64,000 bases of DNA, from assembly GCA_024509875.1 (NCBI GenBank), contig JAMPIV010012273.1, positions 240,655-304,654 on the forward strand, given 5' to 3'. Below are positions 8,369-19,403 of the stretch, in pieces. Numbering within the stretch: position 1 is the first letter of the stretch; each line of letters starts with the position of its first letter. The notes beneath the pieces were generated by a model that was not told where the DNA came from, did not search any database, and saw only the letters and a program-made list of their open reading frames with translations. Source of the DNA: Oreohelix idahoensis. Lineage: Eukaryota > Mollusca > Gastropoda > Stylommatophora > Oreohelicidae. The translations under genes and the position numbers were made by a program.

Positions 8369-10716
8369 TGTGGTGAAGTGGGATGTTATAAATATTTATA
8401 GGGGACTTAGTGTACTGACTGAGATCAGCTGTGAAGGTATCTATATCTATTAAAAGTAGTGTATTATAGATAACCTTACTTGCTACCACATATCTCTTTA
8501 TCTCAGTCAGAATTATTCTGGAATAGTGTGATGCTACGTTATGTGTCTAGGGTATGTGTATGGTGAAGTGTAAGTCACAACAACAGACAGATAAACAATT
8601 TAATTTAATCCACTACTCTTGACAACACTGTGACACTCACATACATATAACACTCTACAAAGATATCTTAAAAGAGTCACTGATAAACTTTCAAATAACA
8701 ATATGTATTCATTACTGGCATGAATGAATATGTGTCCTGATTCAACTACAAGGGAACCAGGAATCACAATCAATTTAAATTACAAGTTATGTACAGAATG
8801 TATTTAATATGAATATTGTAGTGACATATTAGTACAAATGTTCTATGTGTGTCAGTTGTGTAGTAGTAAAATGAGGTAATACTGGTTTTGTTTTGTTCAA
8901 GCTCTGTTGGTATTTGTCATCATGACTTCAATAGTTTGTCTTTAGGGACTATTATTGGAGATGTTCACAGTTCCTGATTTTAAGACAAGTAAATTCCCCT
9001 CTGAATGGTATTTTTATAAAGTTATTTCAAGATGAGGGGACATAATGTTGAGCTCAGCTGGCCAACTCTGCTTATCTTGAGTGATGGCGGCAGGAAAGGA
9101 CTCCTCTGCTCGATTTCTCCTCTGGGCTCAGGAGACACCTCACTGATAGCTAAAAAGACCAAGGAGTATGCTGTCCGACTCTGGATTCAGCAAATCTCTG
9201 ACCAGATGCTGCTCAGTACCATCAAGACCACTGTCCCTGAAATCAAGAAGGATGTACCTTCTACTTCATAACTAATTTATATTCTCTTTTACACTGATCA
9301 CAATACAGCACAAACATTGCGTTCAGAGCGTTAGGCCAACAGTCAGCTTCATTTGAAATACTTTATTCCAGTATTACCCTTCTTAATGGTTACTACGCCT
9401 CTGCACTTCCAGCATTATTTCTTTCTAGTCCATCATCCAGGTGTCAGTGTACTATTTGGCCATTCCATGCCGTTTTACTTCTCTCCGACACCCTCTGTTC
9501 AGGCTGGAGCATTATAGGCTTTACCTCACGTTTGCCACTGAACTACACATATATATACAGGCATAAATCAACAATTCACATTCAATTTTTCATTAAAAGA
9601 TACTGAATGGTTCAAGCTTACCACAATTTCATGGAAATAAACACAGATACGTTGATTAGCAATGAATTCTGGCACAAACTGGCACAAATTCCGTTCTGCC
9701 TATGTTCCAGGCTTTTATTTTAGCAAAAATGTGAGCTGGCTTCAACGTACTGTCGCTTTATCAAGCTTATTTGAATTAGTGGTCTCGAACTAACGCTCCC
9801 AAGTGTGTATATCAGCGAGACTGGCCAATGAGCCACGTTTCGACAAGTGTTTGAAAAAATGTTATCTTTTCCCGTCTCCCCTAACAACCAAGATAGTATT
9901 TATAGCCCGACCAATCGTGGTTAGGCTTTCATTTGTTGCGCTCCAATCAATTTGGAGTTTACATGGTAGGCTATTTATGTAACGTAAGGTTTTTTCAAAC
10001 ACGTTAAAAAAAAAATTTATGAGCAGAAATGATTTTATGCTGTCAGGCACCCCCAATATTTTATTTTGGGTATAATTTATTAATTCCTGGACTATTTGCG
10101 TAACGTTTTACATATTATTTGTCAGCAAACCCTAAGGAACCCAAAAAAATACTAATTTAAAGGAGCTACGTGGCTGCGTTCAAAATATGCAATTTCTTCT
10201 ATCTCCTGTTTAGAAGATGTGCTGTCTGGGTACTGTTATGTGTTCAAACGTAAACCCATATAATGTTGTCTTTTCTAATAAGAGTCTGTTATGATTTATA
10301 AACCTAACTCTGGGAAAGGGTAGTGTATTTTATCACTGTCCGTCTGAAAAAAAATTAGTGCATGTAGACTTACACGCGTGATGGTAGTAATTGTGTATCG
10401 CGCGAAGCGGGTTTAGTGTTCGGCTTTCTGCCTCTCCCTTCTCTTTTTATCCCTTTAGTCCATCTGTTCGTTCGTTTTGGTAACGCAGTATAATTAATGT
10501 TAGGGTTAATTTAGGTCATTACGCAGTACGTCTCAATGCTTTTCCAAGAAATACAGCACACGTTTCATTGAAGAAGGCGGGTAATAATACAGTAAGCTTT
10601 ACTATCAACGTGAAAGCGTTACAATTTGCAGACGAAGCAGAAAACAAGGGGGATTTCGAGTACATTCTTTGTGATAGCACTGTCATTTTACCATTGCTCT
10701 TTTCTTTATTATATGT
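8369..10716 (-). repeat. Element 1 5' LTR, missing its outer 61 bp
   Basis: A near-identical copy of the 3' LTR. The shared sequence ends at ATTATATGT (10716), whereas the 3' LTR continues 61 bp further to its TG...CA boundary. Immediately beyond 10716 the 30-bp minisatellite resumes. The outer terminus has therefore been lost after insertion, or lost during a rearrangement with the array. Confidence 0.9.
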
Positions 10717-10853
10717 GCCTGATGAATGCTATGCACCCCTTTGATTGTCCGATGAATGCTATGCACCCCTTTGATTGTCTGATGAATTATATGCACCCCT
10801 TTGATTGCCTGATGAATGCTATGCACCCTTTGATTGTCCGATGAAGGCGGTGA
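10717..10853. repeat. 30-bp minisatellite, right part
   Basis: About 4.5 more copies of the unit seen at 1668-1808, starting GCCTGATGAATGCTATGCAC. One unit carries the variant GAATTATATGCACCCC, which shares ATTATATG with the truncated LTR end. This is a possible microhomology at the junction. Confidence 0.88.
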
Positions 10854-10916
10854 ACCCCTTCTTGGGAAAAAAATGTACATAAAAGCATAATAAAAACGTT
10901 CGTTTTAGGTTATGTA

Positions 10917-10997
10917 CACGGGGACACCCCCCTCTCAAGTATCCATTCATGGATCCCAGGGGGTCCGTGGACCCTGGTAAAGAGACCCTGGTCTAGG
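10917..10997 (-). mobile_element. Possible hAT-like element terminus
   Basis: The minus strand starts CAGGGTCTCTTTACCAGGGT, followed by a self-complementary GGGTCCACGGACCC. This is similar to ends of hAT-type non-autonomous elements. The other end and an 8-bp target duplication were not found. Confidence 0.3.
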
Positions 10998-11422
10998 GTC
11001 TATAAACAGAAAAGAAGGACCTGCAGTGAACATTCAGGAAAGGTGTCCTTTTAACTTTAACTCTCAACAGAAAAATAATTTGTTTTTTAAAAGTTCGTTT
11101 TAAAACGGAGGAAGTCAACTATTTTGGAGTAAAACCAAGGGGTTAAAAGTGAGGTTTGCGCACACTATAGTTAGCATATCTCGTCTGCTCTGACTTTTTA
11201 TTTCACCCGTCCGTATCAGATCGATTATTGTGTGTCTGCGTTTCGGCTGTACGTGTGCTCGTCGGCTGGGGAACACCTCTAGGGAATTTGGATTTTAAGA
11301 ATTAGTGGCGTATGCCTGCGGTAGAGATGGGCTGATAAATAAAAGAACATATGTGCCCGAACAATAATTATACCAATGGTTTTGAAGTGAGTTTTTTTTA
11401 AAACGATCTCTTCTTCCACACA
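10998..11422. other. No recognised feature
   Basis: Mixed-composition sequence between the possible hAT end and the C-rich run. Nothing coding is recognised. Confidence 0.5.
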
Positions 11423-11450
11423 CCCCCCCCCCCCCCCCCCCCCCCCCCCC

Positions 11451-11494
<44 letters not shown>

Positions 11495-11643
11495 CACCCC
11501 CCCCACCCCCCCCCCCCCCCCCCCCCACCCCCCCCGTACCCCCCCCCCCCCCCCCCCTACCTCCCCCTTCGGCGAACCCCCCCCCCCCCCCCCCCCCGAA
11601 CTCATCTACCACACACACCCCCCCCCCCCCCCCCCCCCCCCCC
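11423..11643. repeat. 220-bp C-rich homopolymer tract
   Basis: Runs of C, up to dozens long, are interrupted by single A and short mixed steps, ending before ATCTTTATTT. The Gly-rich frames on the opposite strand are artefacts of this composition. The exact length is likely to be unreliable in any assembly. Confidence 0.95.
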
Positions 11644-11718
11644 ATCTTTATTTAACACCTGGCGGTTGGGTTAGTTATTGTGGTTTTTTTTTTTCCAAGG
11701 TGCATTATTAAATATCTT

Positions 11719-11940
11719 GTACTTTTACCACAGAATATGTAGCTATATTACAGTGTTATAGCTTACGTTTACAACATAATATGTAGATATTGTACAATGT
11801 TTAGCTTACTTTAACTGCAGACTATGTAACTAATGTACAATGTTATAGCTTACTTTTACAACAGAATATGTAGCTATTATGTTTTAGCATACTTTTACTG
11901 CATAATATGTATCTTATTGTACAGTGTTATAGATTATATA
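11719..11940. repeat. Diverged 44-bp minisatellite, about 5 copies
   Basis: The unit runs approximately TACTTTTACAACAGAATATG, then TAGCTATTGTACAATGTTAT and AGCT. Copies begin near 11719, 11764, 11808, 11851 and 11891 and are clearly diverged from one another. Confidence 0.8.
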
Positions 11941-12195
11941 TGCACAGCCACTTATGACTTGAATGTATATCGTAATGCTATTGCACTCTTCTTCATATTA
12001 TGATAGAATACTGCACATACGCATACTTTGTGCTAACAGAGTACTTGAAACTTCCCACATGAGAATGACTGGATCAATATATAAGATGAAAGGGCTGATG
12101 GAATGAGAGACGGGACTGCACGTTAGATTTGTAACCATTTGAAATAGTAAAATCGCTCATTCCTTCTGTCTCTCTTTCACTTTTCAGAAACAGTA

Positions 12196-12767
12196 AACGG
12201 GTAGTCCCATAGGGGAGTGAAGTATTAGAGACTTTACTATACTGGGTCCAGCTTTATGATATCTTGTACACATATTTAACTACACTTCTGTTTCAGTTAT
12301 TTCAACGTTTCCATGAGCATTTACTTGTCAATGTAATATTTTCAATTTTAATTTGAACTTTAAATATAAAGTAGCTTTATTGCTTGACCTCTCTCTCTGT
12401 GAGCATGAATGACTATGGGTAAATGTACTTGTGTGTGCTCATTTACTGAATGTAATGATGATATTGATTATTTGTGATTGAAGTTATTAATATTTTAATT
12501 TTTAAATTGTAAAAACATTGAGAATTGTATTGCAGGGCAGAAATGTAAAAAGGCATTTATGCCTATTTCTTGACCCTGATGAAATAAAGATTTCGTTCGT
12601 TTATGAGGTGGGGTGACCTGTTCCCTTCCTTGTTGCCTTTGCGTTCTCTAACTCAAAAGCAGAATCAGGTACCAATTAGACGGGCCAGACGCTACCAAGT
12701 TTTCAGCTCGGAACCCGTTAACTTTTCTGCGAGAGCCAAGCTCTGTAACCACTTTGCCAATCGGACG
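12196..12767 (-). mobile_element. tRNA-derived SINE, split by a nested insertion
   Basis: On the minus strand the tRNA-like head lies at 12767 to about 12690, with CGTCCGATTGGCAAAGTGG and the box-B-like GGGTTCCGA. The body runs to 12607 and the tail from 12252 to 12196 (AAGTCTCTAATACTTCACT, then CCCTATGGGACTAC). The two halves join seamlessly when compared with the copies at 57161 and 60484. A retroposed segment at 12260-12599 splits it. Confidence 0.85.
12260..12599 (+). mobile_element. 340-bp retroposon inserted in the SINE
   Basis: It is flanked by a perfect 7-bp target duplication, TTTATGA (12253-12259 and 12600-12606). It ends in AATAAAGATTTCGTTCG, a 3' tail typical of short non-LTR retroposons or truncated CR1/L2-like LINEs. 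No ORF is visible. Family assignment is uncertain, but the insertion itself is clear. Confidence 0.8.
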
Positions 12768-13025
12768 ATATGTTTTTTTGAAACCAGAGCTTGTAACAGT
12801 CGCAATAATTGTCGATCACATCTCGACCTCCTCGTTTTTTTGTTGCTGTTTTTTTTTTTTTTAAATTCGCACCGATTTTATTAACACGCCATTAACAAAT
12901 TGATGAAATACAGCCTGGAGGAATCATCTGCGGGTTTGGTGTTGCCATCTGTTGTCAGGTCAGATATTACAGGTGCAGTAATGTTAAATTAAACCTCAGA
13001 CCTAAGGGTCTTTTGTGTTTGGATA

Positions 13026-13098
13026 TGCGCCATAATATAACCGACTAGGTTGAACGGGACGTGCCTCGCCAACACGAGGCAAAACTTTATTTTAAAAA
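13026..13098 (+). repeat. Family E repeat, copy 1
   Basis: Contains CCATAATATAACCG and GGTTGAAC, then the hairpin GTGCCTCGCCAACACGAGGC. Related copies are at 59307-59386 (plus) and 62823-62905 (minus). Confidence 0.65.
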
Positions 13099-13129
13099 AA
13101 AATACAGGTGCACGGTGGGTATGCCACGT

Positions 13130-13348
13130 CAGTGTTTCCCAAACTTACAGTAATCGCATACCCTGTGTAATAATTTAGTCTTACCGGTGTAACCACTCTC
13201 GTATATTACATTTTAATCAAGTGTTTTCTCCAGCTAAAAGTGAATTATGATAAAGTGACATTAAAATATTAAAAAAATATACCATGTACCACTTGAACCC
13301 CTTTCGTGTGCCCTCGGGTGTACGTGTACCACACTCTGGGAAACACTG
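13130..13348. mobile_element. hAT-like MITE (219 bp)
   Basis: Bounded by perfect 12-bp terminal inverted repeats, CAGTGTTTCCCA at the left and its complement at the right. CAG-starting ends and small size fit a hAT-type non-autonomous element. The expected 8-bp target duplication is not convincing. No transposase is encoded. Confidence 0.7.
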
Positions 13349-13499
13349 AGCAAGATGAAACCAAGCAGTGGTGGTGGAAGGAAACAACAGAGTGAAGAGG
13401 TTGGGAATGTCTGGGTAGATTATTTTGCCGTTTCTTCGCTTGTGGTATTAACAATAAAAATGGCACGTTTTCTTCTTCTTTTATTCACTTTTCGCTTTT

Positions 13500-13722
13500 T
13501 ATTGAGCACGGGGCCATCACCGCAGCTGAGACCCTGGCATAAAAGCATAGGTGACATCTTACAGTGGCGGTGTCTGTGGCTACCTGTTTTACATGATGAG
13601 GTTGCCAGCCCGTCCAAATTTCATGTTAATGACCTCTTACGACATGCTTGAAGAAGCAGTAGCCTGGTTCTTTCTGTGTTTTTTTTCTCTAAGGCCCCCG
13701 GAAATGCACGGGGCAGAAAAGC
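13500..13722 (+). repeat. Family C interspersed repeat, copy 1
   Basis: Shares with 23760-23945 and the complement of 56046-56160 the blocks ATGATGAGGTTGCCAGCC and TACGACATGC, then AGCAGTAG and a TTTCT-rich run ending in a GGCCCCCGG-like step. Class unknown. Confidence 0.55.
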
Positions 13723-13817
13723 ATGCCATACAGAGAATATCATCTCACGTTCAAAAATGTTTGTCATTCTTCCCTCCTCGGGGAAGTGGAGGGGAACTGC
13801 GGTAAGACGTGGAATAC

Positions 13818-14000
13818 AATGGATGGGTTTGAAAAAAAATCGAAAAAAGGTGATTCGTCTTACGAGGACAAAAGACAAAGAAAATACTTTCTTTCCTTTC
13901 CTGACGAAGGCCTTGTGGCCGTAACGTAGACTATTTTCTTTGTCTTTTGTCCTCGTAAGACGAATCACCTTTTTTCGATTTTTTTTCAAACCCATCCATT
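13818..14000. repeat. Perfect long palindrome: 69-bp arms, 45-bp loop
   Basis: Arms at 13818-13886 and 13932-14000 are exact reverse complements, including the lengths of their internal A/T homopolymers. The loop (13887-13931) contains CTGACGA at 13901, a GGCC-TTGT-GGCC stem-loop and GTAAC, which resembles a degenerate hammerhead ribozyme core (CUGANGA...GAAA). Such cores occur in Penelope-like elements. The link here is a hypothesis only. Confidence 0.9.
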
Positions 14001-14733
14001 CCCTCCTCGGGCATGTCAGCTGCTATCAGTCGGGTATTACGTTTAAGTAAGCCTTGCATTAGGTTCATACCCACATTGTCAAATATACCCGCGAGCTCGT
14101 GAACTGGCACTTAACGCACGCTGAGAGTGCGTTGCAGCACGTTATGAAGCTTTGTCATTGTGTCTTGTCTGTGTCTTTCTGGCATTAGCCTTTTGTTATC
14201 GAACTCAAAGATAATTTTTGTTTATTCTGATTCCCTTGGCAGGCCCCATTGATGAAATATTAGAGAAAGAAATTAGGTTACAGTTCAGAATGTGGTGCCT
14301 GTTCTCCATGCTGACGAAGCATTGCAGATTGGGGTTTTGTTTGTTTTAATAAATGGGATAGTTTGTTGTTGTCTTGGAAGAATTTATGTCCCTGAAGAAG
14401 CTGCGTGAATAATTAAATTGTTTTACGTTGCTATTATGAAATATAACACAAAATTGCCTGTTTAACTACACGATTTATTGTTGTAAATATAAAAATATAA
14501 CACATTTCTTGTGAAACAGTTGTAGTTAATATAAAATATAACAGAAATTGCCAGTAGTAAAGTAAGTATGAGTATGCCTATGGGATGCAAGCTGAAGAGA
14601 AGTACTTTGACTTGTCCAGTCACTAATATTTACTGCACAGTTGTCCTACCAGGAATTCTTGTCCCCATTCAGTAATGATTGATGTACTACAAAGCCAGAC
14701 CCTTGTGTTCAACTAGTTTTTCGCATATATATA
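14001..14733. other. No gene; weak AT-rich periodicity
   Basis: Between 14430 and 14560 the phrase AATATAAAATATAACA recurs at about 60-bp spacing. A related phrase recurs at 15830-15990. No coding frame is recognised. Confidence 0.45.
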
Positions 14734-15331
14734 CTACGGGACAAAAGTTAAGGGCCACCATTCAGTTTAAACAAGGTTTATATAATTGATTGGCAAACTG
14801 TAAAGACAAGTGAAAATGTCATTAAAACTGAGCTCAGAGAAATGTGTATACATTTCTGTGTGCACTAGGTTAATTTTTTTTTAAATGTCCAAAAACTGGG
14901 TCACTTTAACCCGCACTTGAAAATTGCCATTGTTGCTGCAAAAACTCGTGGTTTTTGCAACACGCCCCACTAGTTCAAAAGGTGAAAAAGTGAGTTGAAT
15001 TTGAATGCATGTGGAAAATGATCATCGGTAAAGAGTGTTCACCGTTGGTATGCAATAAATCAGTATGACAAGTGGTCGAAATGATCGCTGCATTAGCCAT
15101 GCCACCAAGGAGAAGTCTCAGTACTGTAGACCGTGGTCGAGCCATGGCATGGATTCAGGATGGTCAATCTGTTCGTCATGTTGCAAGACGTTTAACAGTG
15201 TCCCACTCTACCATTCAGAGACTTCTTGAGAGATTTCAATCTACCGGACATTTGGAAAATCGACCCTGCTCACGAAGAATTGAATAAACCTTGTCTAAAC
15301 TGAATGGTGGCCCTTAACTTTTGTCCAGTAG
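14734..15331 (+). mobile_element. Tc1-like transposon, internally deleted
   Basis: A 598-bp element flanked by TA (14732 and 15332). Terminal inverted repeats of about 43 bp start CTACGGGACAAAAGTTAAGG at the left and end as the near-perfect complement at the right. It retains only the N-terminal part of a transposase, so it is non-autonomous. TIR and TA duplication place it in the Tc1/mariner superfamily. Confidence 0.92.
15072..15287 (+). pseudogene. Tc1-like transposase N-terminal fragment
   Basis: A 71-codon frame. Residues 10-70 form a Tc1-type helix-turn-helix, with RGRAMAWIQDGQSVRHVARR, then SHSTIQRLLERF and STGHLENRP. This part binds the terminal repeats. The frame stops at 15287, before the second DNA-binding subdomain and the DDE catalytic domain. 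The downstream sequence is already the right terminal repeat, which indicates a large internal deletion. Confidence 0.88.
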
Positions 15332-15333
15332 TA

Positions 15334-18300
15334 TATTTATCTTATCGACTCACAAGTTCCGTCTATTTAGTTCTTGAGCAGAACTAGATGCCATCCTCAG
15401 ATACGTGTCCAAGAATTTTCGCTCAGCACACAAGTGTTGATCTCCCCCAGTATAAAGAGTCTTCCAATGTGTCAAATGTTTTCCTGGTCGCTCAGCTCTC
15501 TGGTTTTCAGTCTCTCGGGTTGTGCGTGAAGAAGGTGGGTCACGATAGCTTATGTGAGTGAAGAGCATGGACCTAGGTGGGATTTTAGGTAGATGAAAAC
15601 AAAATCAACAATATGATAGATCAGAAATATCTTTAGCATAATGTAACTGACAATGACTGAAGAAAAAGAAATAACGGAGGGGGTCGGGGAATAAATTGTG
15701 CAAAGAAATGATGGTAGAAGAGACAATAGGAAAGTGAACGCATGTAAGAAAATTTACACGGAAGAAATAAAAGCATGGAGAGAAAAACTAGGGAATATGC
15801 ATTTTGCTACAATATCACAACTGTTGATTATTGTGAATATAAAGTATAACCGAAGTTTTCTGTGCAGCGAAACTTTGTATTGTTGTAAATATAAATTGTA
15901 ATATGAGTTTCTTATTTACCAGAAGTGTTTTTATTGATGTAAATATCACATAAATTGTCCATGTACTAAAACTGATGTCATATTATGATCTATATAGAAA
16001 TGTAGAATGTATTTATGTTCTATATAGAAATGTAGAATGTATTTAGGTGCTGAACAAAGTTGAACGTTCGGTCAATAAGAAGGCAGCCCTGGTGGAGCTT
16101 ATTTCATTACATGTTCTACTTCAACGACGCGTGTCTTAGATTTCAGCTGTTGTTATTCTGTTGTCTCGTTCCAGCATTTGGATAATGGACTTGCTTTGTT
16201 TATGCGTTTATTCCTTTAAATGCGAAATAATACCTGGATCGACGACCTCGTGTGAGGAGCCGGTCATTTCAAAAGTGTTAATCGATTAAGACGTTCAGAG
16301 AATAATATCGATTTCTGCCATCATTTGATCAGTTCTTACATTTTTGCTCTAAACAACTGGGCTGTTCGCTGGTTTAGAGGAGTGTGTGGTTTCTTTCTGC
16401 TTGTGAATATTGTATGTCAGATAGATGATCGGGTTTCTTTCTTACTTTCTGTTTTTCTTTTTAACATTAATTTTATATTTTTAATCAGTTCTCGTAAACA
16501 GTGGCTGAATGAGCTGAACAGTTTTGATGAATCGATATATTCTGCTAATGCTCCAGTAGTTTGAAAGCTGTAGAGGTGCAACACTTCGCGCTGACACGAA
16601 CACAAACACACTTTATTCATGCACACACATACACACACTGGCTATGTTCAATATTTGTAACATGTCCTGCCGGTATTGTATTGAGGTTACCTATTGTTAT
16701 GTGAGAAATATTTTCAGGTTCATACGTTCAACTCTTCGTTCTTTCCTTATGGAGTTTGTAGCTGTCACTGTAGTTGACCCCCATGCAAGAAGCTTGCATC
16801 TAAATCGCATGCCTCTGTGGCAGTGGTTTGTTATTATTTGATGTGGAAACATGATTCCTCCAACAAATTGAGATTTGAAGCACACTTTTTTGTTTGTTTT
16901 GCAATGTCTTTATCTTTTCTTCTTATCAGTTATGTTTTGATATGTGGTACATAATTATTTTATTTTTTTTTCTTCACAAATTTTCTTTGTCATTAGTTGG
17001 TGCGCAACGTTGGATGCTGTTTATCTTTATTTTCCTTTTGACAGTTTCGAATGCTGCTGATATTAGTATGTATCTCATTGCATCTTGTTCTGTAAATGCC
17101 TTCTGCGCTTCATTTTTACAGCATTACAGCCACACCTTCACTGTCTTTCTTCTTCCTGTCCTGAGAATAGACCTATTTCTTCTGAGCCCAGTTTCGTTTA
17201 TTCTGTTCTCCTACGTATTGTTTTGCAGAGTTCCATGATATCATTGTTATAGTTTCACATTGCTGATGCCACCTGTGCAGTTTTTCTTGGTTTGGTGCTC
17301 GAACATCCCAGGTGCCCAGTTTGGAGGTAGTCCTAGAAGAAACGTGGCGAGTCAACAAGTCCAAACTCCTTTCAGCTTTCTCTGAACCGCGTCATAATCC
17401 TCCTTTGTAGCGAAAGGTTTTCCTAGTGTGATGATAGTGGTAGAGAAGAAGTAGAATCTCTCTCCAGAAAGTATGAAGTTCCAGTGCCCGAGAAGTACAC
17501 TGGTATCACAATTGAGTTACGGCGGTGAATACTCTGAGCTGGACAATAGGTTTAGGCTTCAGAAGTATACGGTGCCACTTTCGCTATAGTAACCCTATGT
17601 GATAATATAATTAAATTAGAAAAAATAACTCAAAATTTAACAGTTAAAAATTTTACTAATTTCATAATTTATTATGTACATCTATATATTCTTGAAATGA
17701 GAAATGGGTGTTGGAAGATGGTAAAATGTATGATTATTTATAGTTACAAATTAAAATAAATAATAGTAAAAAATCTTGGATGAATCTTCCAATGAAATTA
17801 GAACAGTCTGTCACAGTATATTTTTGGATATATATCTTGCTATCTAGTGTCCCTAGCTGTTATCATCATCGACAGTTGTTTTAGAAACTGCTCACAGTGT
17901 TTGTTGGATTGAATACAGAAAAAAACTCATCTTGTGTTTGTTCGAGGTTCCTGAGACACACTTGAATCAATAGACTGTCCTTCAGCCCGCCCTATAACTA
18001 CGGGGGACTAAGGTGTTGAAGATTGGTTGACCTCTAGGCTTCAGTTAGCACGATCAATGGTCCTCAAGTCTTTAGTTAAACTTGATCACGAACTCGATCA
18101 TGAACGATCATAAACTTGATCAGGAACGATCATAAAACTCGGATCATAAAACCTGGAACGAAAAGTAATAGGTGGCCATGGTGTTCCAACAATCTCACCA
18201 CCCACTGCTGTTCATGAGGCGACCATGTCTTCAGTGTTTGTATATAAATGAATGATTCATGGTAGTGTGTTACAGAGATATGATAAGATACTGTCCACTG

Positions 18301-19318
18301 TGCAGAATTAACAAAATACACGAATAAATCACATGTTATGATACATGGGTACGATATAACCTTTGCCTTCCACTTATGGATGCCAAGTCACTTATGTACT
18401 TGCTGGTATGTCGTAAGCTTCCAGGCAAGAACTAGCCATGATATATTTGGCTAACCAATTAATGGTTATGCTTCCTGACAATGCCGGTGGAGGTTATCTC
18501 TGGTTAGCGTCATTCCCTTTTTATTATGGCTGATACAATCAAATCGTAAATAAAATCTGAAATAAAATGATATTAGTCATACATATATCTTTAATAAACT
18601 TACATACCCTCTTAGGATTAATAAGCGCCCGGTGAGGCTGTATTTGTTGAAGTTAATCTGCCCTGCATGCAGTGTGAAAAAAGAACTTTTCTTGCAGATG
18701 TCGTCTTCCAGTTTCTCACTCTGGCTTCTGGATTTGGTGTGTGTGATTTTCAACGTGCCGCTCTGTCCTTATATTTAGGCTTCTCTCCCGTACGAGGAAG
18801 CACCCTCTGAAGTCCCATAAGATTTTCGTTTTATCTCCTGGTTTGAGGCAATCTGTGCTTTTTCTGTACTTGTTTTCTCTTATTGTCACTACACACTAAT
18901 CTCTTTCCTTCCTTCCTAGGTATCCTTTCATATTCCCCATATGAGGCTTTCATTCTATCCAAGTTTTATTGAAATCCGTTTAGGCATGTAGTTATAATAC
19001 ATTTTTAAAGATTATTAGCTAACTTTTAGCAGATGTGTTGACGATGAAAAATGTTAATTATTTTTAAAACTATTTATATTTGAATAATATCCTTTTGGAT
19101 ATCATTCATATTCTATCTCCTCTTGTGAATTATTATAGTTTTAATAACTTTCAACCAGGCTTGCTCTTGTAGCTTTAATTTTTCTTCCCTGTTAATGCAA
19201 ACTGTTAAAGTCGGCCATTCCTATATTCTCGTTCTTCAATACCGTCCGGCTAAACGTAATTCACATTTTTCCGCCTCCTTCAAACTTCAAAGCAAGATCT
19301 GCCGCGATTTATCCCTGC
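15334..19318. other. No recognised gene (4 kb)
   Basis: AT-rich. Small features are a 30-bp direct duplication around ATATAGAAATGTAGAATGTA (15987-16045) and short GATCATAAAC-type reiterations at 18070-18150. The open frames here have no recognisable domains and no coding character. Confidence 0.4.
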
Positions 19319-19403
19319 GCTGTGTGTGCGTGTGTGTGTGAATGTGCGCGCGTGTGTGTGTGTGCGCGCGCGCGTGTGTGTGTGTGAGTGTGTGTGTGTG
19401 TCG
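19319..19403. repeat. (TG)n/(CG)n alternating purine-pyrimidine tract
   Basis: About 85 bp of TG interspersed with CG steps. It is strictly alternating over most of its length and so potentially Z-DNA forming. Confidence 0.9.

Larger units (their letters stand above)
1809..10716 (-). mobile_element. Element 1: Gmr1-like Ty3/Gypsy LTR retrotransposon, defective
   Basis: An 8.9-kb retrotransposon read on the minus strand. In element order it has a 5' LTR (10716-8369), a proline-type primer-binding site (8363-8346), gag (8178-6796), broken integrase pieces (6856-6141), an integrase C-terminal GPY/F module fused to RT and RNase H (6137-4266), a polypurine tract (4181-4171) and a 3' LTR (4170-1809). 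Integrase sequence upstream of RT is characteristic of the Gmr1 lineage. The two LTRs differ by few substitutions in the parts I compared by eye, so insertion is fairly recent. I see no protease and no integrase catalytic core, so it could not transpose by itself. It sits within a 30-bp minisatellite. Confidence 0.9.

Noticed and set aside
11279..11645. Gly-rich open frames of 108 and 116 codons on the minus strand
   Set aside because: They are translations of the C homopolymer tract, open in more than one frame, with no coding signal.
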